This document shows, piece after piece, positions 58,721 to 64,000 of a stretch of DNA of 64,000 nt. The position numbers and the translations under genes are program-made. Source of the stretch: M3007 sp041392625 (GTDB taxonomy: Bacteria; Bacteroidota; Bacteroidia; Chitinophagales; Saprospiraceae); NCBI GenBank assembly GCA_041392625.1, contig JAWKLR010000001.1, forward strand, positions 248,001-312,000, read 5' to 3'. How positions within the stretch are numbered: position 1 is the stretch's first letter; each line of letters starts with the position of its first letter. The notes under the pieces are model-generated. The model was not told where the DNA came from, did no database searches, and worked only from the letters and a program-made list of their open reading frames with translations.

Positions 58721-59047
58721 ACTGAGGTATTTACCCCTCGTTTTTTGAGGGAAGTCTAATGGTTTCAAGAAGAAAACATTTGGTGGTTAATAAATTGGGT
58801 GTAAGAGCCCGCGTTGCCGGTTTCTTGAATACAAATCTAGTCTTTTTAATAGAGATATCCAGTCAATGATAATGGGTAATGTCATTTTAGATATTGGTTC
58901 TGGCCTGTATTTTTATATTTAAACAAATATGTTTTATTTGAAATCAATCGATTAAAATACATTTTGTTTATAAATTAGCTGCCTGATTTTAATCCGGTAT
59001 CCCTGAACACCCGCCTCCATTTCACCTGTTTTACGGAAGGAGCAGCC
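58721..59047. other. AT-rich gap with no gene
   Basis: About 330 nt between divergent genes (the degenerate T9SS gene and dnaE). It is AT-rich, notably TTTTATATTTAAACAAATAT near 58910-58930, and lacks an ORF or a good promoter pair. Confidence 0.5.
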
Positions 59048-62000
59048 ATGTACCTCAATGCACATTCGTACTTCAGCCTGCGCTATGGTACGCTATCACC
59101 CGAACACTGGTGGCGGCTGCCCAGGCAAAAGGCCTTAAAACACTGACGCTGACGGACATCAACAACACGTCCGCAGCGCTTCCTTTTGTACGCGCTTGTA
59201 AGCAGGCGGGAATCAAGCCGGTATTGGGTAATATTTCGGGATGCTGAGGGGCGCTTCTTACAGGCACGCTCCAAATAACAAGGCTGATGCACTCTGTGGG
59301 CTTTGCTCACTGCCCATTCATTGTCCGGGCGCCCGCTGCCGGAAGTAGCCCCGGCAATGGAGCATGTTTTCATCGTGTATGCCCGGGAGGTCAAACCGAT
59401 TTCGATGTTTCGACCGTATGAGTTTATTGGTGTTCGCCCCGGACAGGTTAATGCCCTGTACACCTCCTTTTTGCGCCACCAGCAAGAACGCTTGTTGGTT
59501 TGGCAACCCATTACCTTCCTCGATCGGGAGGGCAACCGCCTGCACAAACTGTTGCGCGCCATTGATCACAATACCCCAAGCAGGACCAAACCATCAGACA
59601 TGCAGCTGGCGCACGCAGACGAATACATCTATACTGAAAAAGAGCTGGTGGCATTTTATGAGCAATATCCCAAAATCATACAAAATACCCGACGGCTTTT
59701 AAATGCTTGTTCGATCCGGTTTGAAACGGGGCTGTTTCGCAACCGGAGAACGTTTACCGGCAGCAAGGACGGCGATGTAAAACTGCTCGCAAAACTGGCC
59801 GAAAAAGGGTGTGAGCGCCGTTACGGGCCCGGACACCGACTGGCCCTGCAACGAATTCAGAAGGAACTGAAGTTGATCGCAGAGCTGGACTTTTGTGCCT
59901 ATTTTCTCATTACCTGGGATATTGTGCGGTATGCCGAGTCGTCTGGGTATCACCACGTGGGGCGGGGGAGTGGTGCCAACTCCATCGTAGCCTATTGCCT
60001 GTATATTACCGATGTGGAGCCCCTCGAACTGGATTTGTATTTTGAGCGCTTTATCAATCCGCAGCGCAGTTCCCCACCGGATTTTGACATTGATTTCTCG
60101 TGGGATGAGCGGGACGATGTGACCGACTACATTTTCAAACGCTATGGCAGGGCACATACAGCTTTGCTGGCGACTTACAGTACCTTTCAGTTTGCAGCGG
60201 TAATTCGCGAGTTGGGTAAAGTTTTTGGGCTGACGCCAAAAGACATCGATGCCATCGTTGACTATCAGGCTGCCAACGCCAGGGGGCATTGGGCATGGGC
60301 CGGGCGAAAAGGCGAGGAGAGCCGAACGGAACATGTTCCGGAGGGAAGTGGGAAAAAAGAAGCAGACGGATGCAAATTTGCATCCCTGGGCGCGGCATAT
60401 ACTCCGTTTTGGAAGCATGCTGGTTGACTTCCCAAATTACCTTTCCATCCATGCGGGCGGCGTACTGATTTCAGAAGAGCCCTTGAGTACGGCAACGGCA
60501 CTTCAGCAAATGCCCAAGGGGTTCCCGATTACGCATTTTGATATGTACACCGCCGAAGATTGGGGCTTCCACAAGTTCGATATCCTCAGCCAGCGGGGGC
60601 TGGGGCACATCAAAGACTGTGTGGATATTGTACAGGAAAATCAGGGGAAAGCCGTGAACATTCACCGCGTTGAATACATCAAAGCCGACCCAGGTGTGCG
60701 CGCCCAATTAAAAAAGGGAAATTGCATGGGGTGTTTTTACATTGAAAGTCCGGCAATGCGCGGTTTGCTCCACAAACTTCGCTGCGACAATTATGTGCAT
60801 TTGGTTGCAGCCAGCAGCATAATCCGGCCCGGGGTGGCCCAGTCAGGCATGATGCGTGCGTACATTCAGCGTTTTCACCAACCCAATAGTTTTGAATACC
60901 TGCATCCTGTTTTTGAAGAGCACCTTGCCGAGACCTTTGGGGTGATGGTGTACCAGGAAGATGTAATGAAAATACTCCACCATTTCGCGGGCCTGGGCCT
61001 GGATGAAGCCGATGTGATGCGGCGCATGATGACCGGGAAAAAGCGTTCCTCCAAGGCATTTGAGCGCTTGAAAGAGAAATATTTTACAAACTGTGCAGCC
61101 AGGGGACATTCCGCGGAGTTGAGTCAGGAGGTGTGGCGACAAATTGAGAGTTTTGGGGGCTACTCGTTTTGCAAGGCGCATTCAGCCAGTTTTGCTGTGG
61201 AGTCATTCCAGAGTTTTGTATTTAAAAACCTATTACCCTCTGGCGGTAGCGGTGATCAATAATTTTGGCGGCTTTTACAATACGGAGTATTACGTGCATG
61301 AAGCCCGGATGAACGGGGCTACTATCCATCCTCCCTGCGTCAACAACAGTCGGGTTCTGACCCGCATAACAGGTAAAGAAGTGTATCTGGGTTTTGCTCA
61401 TGTTAAGGGCCTGGAACGCCAGCTTATGCAGGACCTGGAGCGCCAGCGCAGGGAGTTTGGGCGATTTCGCGATCTGGAGGATTTTGCACGGCGGGTGTCT
61501 TGCAGCGTTTCCCAACTCGAATTGCTCATTCGCATCGGTGCATTTCGATTTACCGGAATGAAAAAGAGCGCCTTAAGCTTTGGGATAAAAGCCGGGTTCT
61601 GCACCGGGAAAACAGACAGGGCATGCACGTTTTATTTGAAGATGAAACCGAAAAATACACGCTTCCCGAACTCACTGAAGGACCACTCGATCAGGCCTAT
61701 GAAGAAATGGATTTGCTGGGCTTCCCCTTGTGCTCCCCTTTCAGTTTATTAAGTGAAAAAGCACAGAAAGAAAACCCGGGCCTGATGGCCAGGGAGATGC
61801 AGGAAAAAGAAGGGCATCGGGTAACGATGACCGGCTACTGTCTGCCGAAAAGATACCCGAACCATCAAAGGCCAACTCATGCATTTCGGAACCTGGCTGG
61901 ATATGGAGGGCCGGTTTTTTGATACCGTCCATTTTCCCGGCCCGGCCAGTGCTGCGGCTTTTCGGGGGCGTGGAATTTATCGGATACGCGGCCGCCTGGT

Positions 62001-62070
62001 TTCAGATTTTGGTTTCCATGGTTTCGAAGTAACTACAATGGAACGCCTTGCTTATGATAGTGGTCAGTAG
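59048..62070 (+). pseudogene. PHP-domain DNA polymerase III alpha subunit (error-prone DnaE type), frameshifted
   Basis: The joined frames give about 1000 aa, the length of the short DnaE-like polymerase that accompanies DinB in Bacteroidota. It starts MYLNAHSYFSLRYGTLSPE (PHP domain). The palm has VGRGSGANSIVAYCL and PDFDIDFSWDERDDV with the catalytic aspartates, then SIHAGGVLISEEP, VMVYQEDVMKILHHFAGL and GYSFCKAHSASFAVESFQ. It ends with an OB-like part (MTGYCLPKRY, GRGIYRIRGRLVSDFGFH). Shifts at about 59105 (CA for CAA), 59230, 60390, 61230, 61640 and 61850. With dinB downstream, it is likely a translesion polymerase cassette. Confidence 0.85.
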
Positions 62071-62079
62071 TCAGTGGTC
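62059..62079. repeat. Left arm of an intergenic hairpin, interrupted by the IS
   Basis: AGTGGTCAGTAGTCAGTGGTC, continued after the IS by AGTA at 63506-63509, forms a 25-nt arm that is the exact reverse complement of 63527-63551. Confidence 0.85.
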
Positions 62080-63502
62080 TGACCCGTCCTAAAAAAAGTT
62101 TACTTTAGATATTATTATGCTATTATGTGTTTCTTTTTTGCTTCTTTTTTCTTTGTTAAACTAACAGTAAAAATGTTGAAAACCCCAGTTTTATGTTGAA
62201 ACCAATGTTTCATGATCCATTCGTTTCTTATAGTAATTCTTCCAGGTTCTTTTCAATTCTCCATTTTTACAATGTGCTTGGCTCGGTGTTAGCATTTCAA
62301 TACTTGAATGCGGCCTTTGATTATTATATATTTGAATAGCCTGGTTATAAAATCTTTTCGCCTCTAGATAACGATTCAAAATTTCCATCATATTAGCCAT
62401 TCTACTTTAAAATACCATTAACTCTTTCAGCGATCGCATTTTCCAAAGGATCTCCATTCTGAGCCATACTAATGTCTATTTTCCATTTTGTTAGCAGTTT
62501 AACGTACTCATTACAACAGTACTGAACACCTCTGTCTGAATGATGAATAAGTCCTGTAGCAGTTGTCCTTGTTAGTCCTTTAAAGCCATCTGTAATGCTC
62601 TATGCAGCATGCTTTGCTGTAAGACCTTCAGCAACTTTAAATCCATAACTATTTTCCTGAATAAGCATCGGTCACTAAAAATAAGTACACAAAGCCTCTT
62701 TTTTTGTTTCTACATACGTAATACTAACCCATAGTTTATTGGGAGCCCTCACCTCCAGACCTTTGATCAGATTAGGGGTATTTTCTAAACCAATGATTGC
62801 TATGAGTCAAATCCTCTGGTTCGTTTTCCTCGTATCAGTAAATTATTGCGATCCAGTATTGCAAACAACTTATCTCGTCCCATACCTATACCTTGATCCA
62901 ATAGTTTAACTAACAGTTTTCTGGTTCCGATCTTGGGCATAGATATCCGTTCCTTTCTGAACTGCCTCAACTATGACACGTTCTTCAATTGCTTGTTTAT
63001 AAACACTTTTTTCCTTTTGTAGTACGCCTGTTTTGTTTTACAAACAATCCACACAGTTCCTCTATTTTTGGTACTTTCAGAGTGCTCTTTATTTTGGACT
63101 GTTTGGCTCCAGACTTTTTTCTGATCGAAATCTTAAAACTCCTGCTCTGCAATATCAATCATAGTATCAAAGGCTTCACTCTTCAACTTTTCATATTCCA
63201 GTTGGTGTTTAAGTTGCTCAATCTCTAATTTGAGTTCTTTCTTACTGTCTTTTTCTTTTTGCTCATTCATAAATAAGCGTTTAGGAACTGAGTTCAAATT
63301 TCTTAACCCAGGTTGCAATGGTACATGATCCGCTTATCCCATACTTGTGCTTAGCGTGCTCCGGGCAAAATGTTGCCCGGAAGTACATCATTAACCACTG
63401 TTTTTTTGAATTCGTCCGAATAGCGTTTTACTCTTTTCTTCTTCTTTCATCTTTGTCCTGATTTTAGTTAACTTTTTTGTCAACCTATTTCAGGACGAGT
63501 CA
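62080..63502 (-). mobile_element. IS3-family insertion sequence, 1423 bp
   Basis: Left end TGACCCGTCCTAAAAAAAG at 62080 and right end (reverse complement) TGACTCGTCCTGAAATAGG at 63502 form imperfect terminal inverted repeats beginning TGA. The flanks carry a 3-bp direct repeat GTC (62077-62079 and 63503-63505), the size expected for IS3. The enclosed minus-strand genes match IS3 OrfA and OrfB. Low GC compared with dnaE and dinB by eye. It separates the two polymerase genes. Confidence 0.85.
62191..63450 (-). pseudogene. IS3 transposase OrfA/OrfB, frameshifted
   Basis: OrfA starts at the ATG at 63450 (MKEEEKSK) and reads, after a shift, RYSDEFKKTVVNDVL and GISGSCTIATWVKKFE (HTH), then a leucine-rich coil (IEQLKHQLEYEKLKSEAFDTM). 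OrfB retains LIHHSDRGVQYCCNEYVKLL (second Asp) and PLENAIAERVNGILK (Glu) of the DDE core and the closing YNNQRPHSSIEMLTPSQAH. The first catalytic Asp (normally WVSDITYV) is lost: the text reads WVSITYV through an in-frame 3-nt deletion. Multiple stops make it inactive as written. Confidence 0.85.
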
Positions 63503-63551
63503 GTCAGTAAGGTTTCCGTGTTGCACTACTGACCACTGACTACTGACCACT
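63503..63551. repeat. Rest of the hairpin: end of left arm, loop and right arm
   Basis: 63503-63505 is the duplicated GTC, 63506-63509 completes the left arm, 63510-63526 is a 17-nt loop, and 63527-63551 is the right arm, made of ACTGACC/ACTGACT heptamers. One further heptamer follows to 63558. Confidence 0.8.
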
Positions 63552-63603
63552 GACCACTATAAAGAGTATATTTGCCTACGAACCCGGTATTCGCCAAAAC
63601 ACT

Positions 63604-64000
63604 ATGCATACTGATTTTCTGGACCGTGCTGTATTACACCTCGACCTCGATGCGTTTTTCGTGGCTGTGGAGGTTTTGCGCAACAGCGATTTGAAAGGCA
63701 AGCCTTTGATTATCGGGGGGAGCAGCAATCGCGGTGTAGTGGCATCTTGTAGCTACGAGGCCCGGGCCTTTGGTGTGCGTTCGGCGATGCCAATGCGCCA
63801 GGCTTTGCAACTTTGTCCGGACGCACTGGTGTTGCGGGGTGATATGGAGGCCTACTCCAAACACTCCGGCCTGGTGCGGGATGTTATCGAAGAACAGGCC
63901 CCCCTGTTTGAACAGGCTTCCATTGATGAGTTTTATCTGGACCTGACGGGGATGGATAAATACATTGGGTGCTGGAACTGGAGCACGGAATTGCGGCAGC
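63604..64000 (+). CDS. dinB: DNA polymerase IV (Y family), 5' part
   Basis: An open frame from the ATG at 63604 to the window edge (132 codons). It begins with the palm motif VLHLDLDAFFVAVE (metal-binding Asp), then GVVASCSYEARAFGVRSAM and QASIDEFYLDLTGMD (catalytic Asp-Glu), all characteristic of DinB/UmuC-type translesion polymerases. It lies downstream of the dnaE-type gene on the same strand. In Bacteroidota these two are often neighbours; here an IS lies between them. The reading frame is clean, unlike the preceding 10 kb. Confidence 0.95.
   Translation, partial: MHTDFLDRAVLHLDLDAFFVAVEVLRNSDLKGKPLIIGGSSNRGVVASCSYEARAFGVRSAMPMRQALQLCPDALVLRGDMEAYSKHSGLVRDVIEEQAPLFEQASIDEFYLDLTGMDKYIGCWNWSTELRQ

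Noticed and set aside
63527..63558. Possible CRISPR-like array
   Set aside because: The repeats are 7-bp units joined directly, without spacers, and no cas gene is near.
1..64000. tRNA or rRNA genes
   Set aside because: I looked for T-loop and anticodon-arm patterns and found none that fold into a full cloverleaf.

Overview
The window comes from a Bacteroidota genome, most likely a Saprospiria/Saprospiraceae-type organism. The evidence is several very large secreted proteins ending in type IX secretion (T9SS) sorting domains (CHU_C type B and type A tails), choice-of-anchor L, GEVED and PKD/Ig-like modules, Bacteroidota-style promoters (TTTG, about 19-21 nt, TAnnTTTG), and a fabH-efp-accB-accC block. 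The genus assignment is inference; there is no rRNA or tRNA gene here to anchor it.

Layout. 1-9.4 kb: a truncated secreted S1 protease; a minus-strand group of a di-haem MbnH/CcpA-type peroxidase, two MbnP-like lipoproteins, a DEDDh exonuclease and TerC; an Omp28-like T9SS protein with a frameshift; and purB. 9.5-16.1 kb: a lipoprotein/SCO/cytochrome c trio, then a 1630-aa T9SS adhesin-like protein. 16.2-23.6 kb: DUF4261 protein, small CHU_C protein (broken), anmK (broken), 743-aa PKD/CHU_C protein, a TsaC/YrdC-like protein with altered motifs, and a DUF2911-TPR gene (broken). 23.8-28.5 kb: aguA-aguB (agmatine to putrescine), an acyl-CoA carboxylase beta subunit, a CAT-fold acetyltransferase, and a TfoX-N protein. 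28.5-34.2 kb (minus): YD-like secreted protein, aminotransferase, sbcC, sbcD. 34.4-41.7 kb: DUF3179 lipoprotein, purN (internally frameshifted), ubiA, DUF2147 protein, fabH, efp, accB, accC. 41.9-52.96 kb: broken MsbA-type ABC exporter, T9SS protein, outer-membrane protein, rocD, GH53 galactanase, and a 1415-aa sortilin-like repeat protein. 53.0-58.7 kb: two heavily frameshifted T9SS genes. 59.0-64.0 kb: a frameshifted PHP-domain DNA polymerase III alpha (dnaE-type), an IS3-family element sitting inside a perfect intergenic hairpin, and the start of dinB.

Two large-scale patterns stand out. First, broken genes are clustered in patches separated by long stretches with perfect reading frames, and most of the individual lesions I could reconstruct are single-base losses, often in short homopolymers. 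That looks more like unpolished long-read patches than decay, although the IS and the adjoining T9SS genes could be truly degenerate. Second, the dnaE-dinB pair resembles a translesion mutagenesis cassette, and its intergenic hairpin has been split by the IS with a 3-bp target duplication. No CRISPR array, tRNA, rRNA or phage module was seen.
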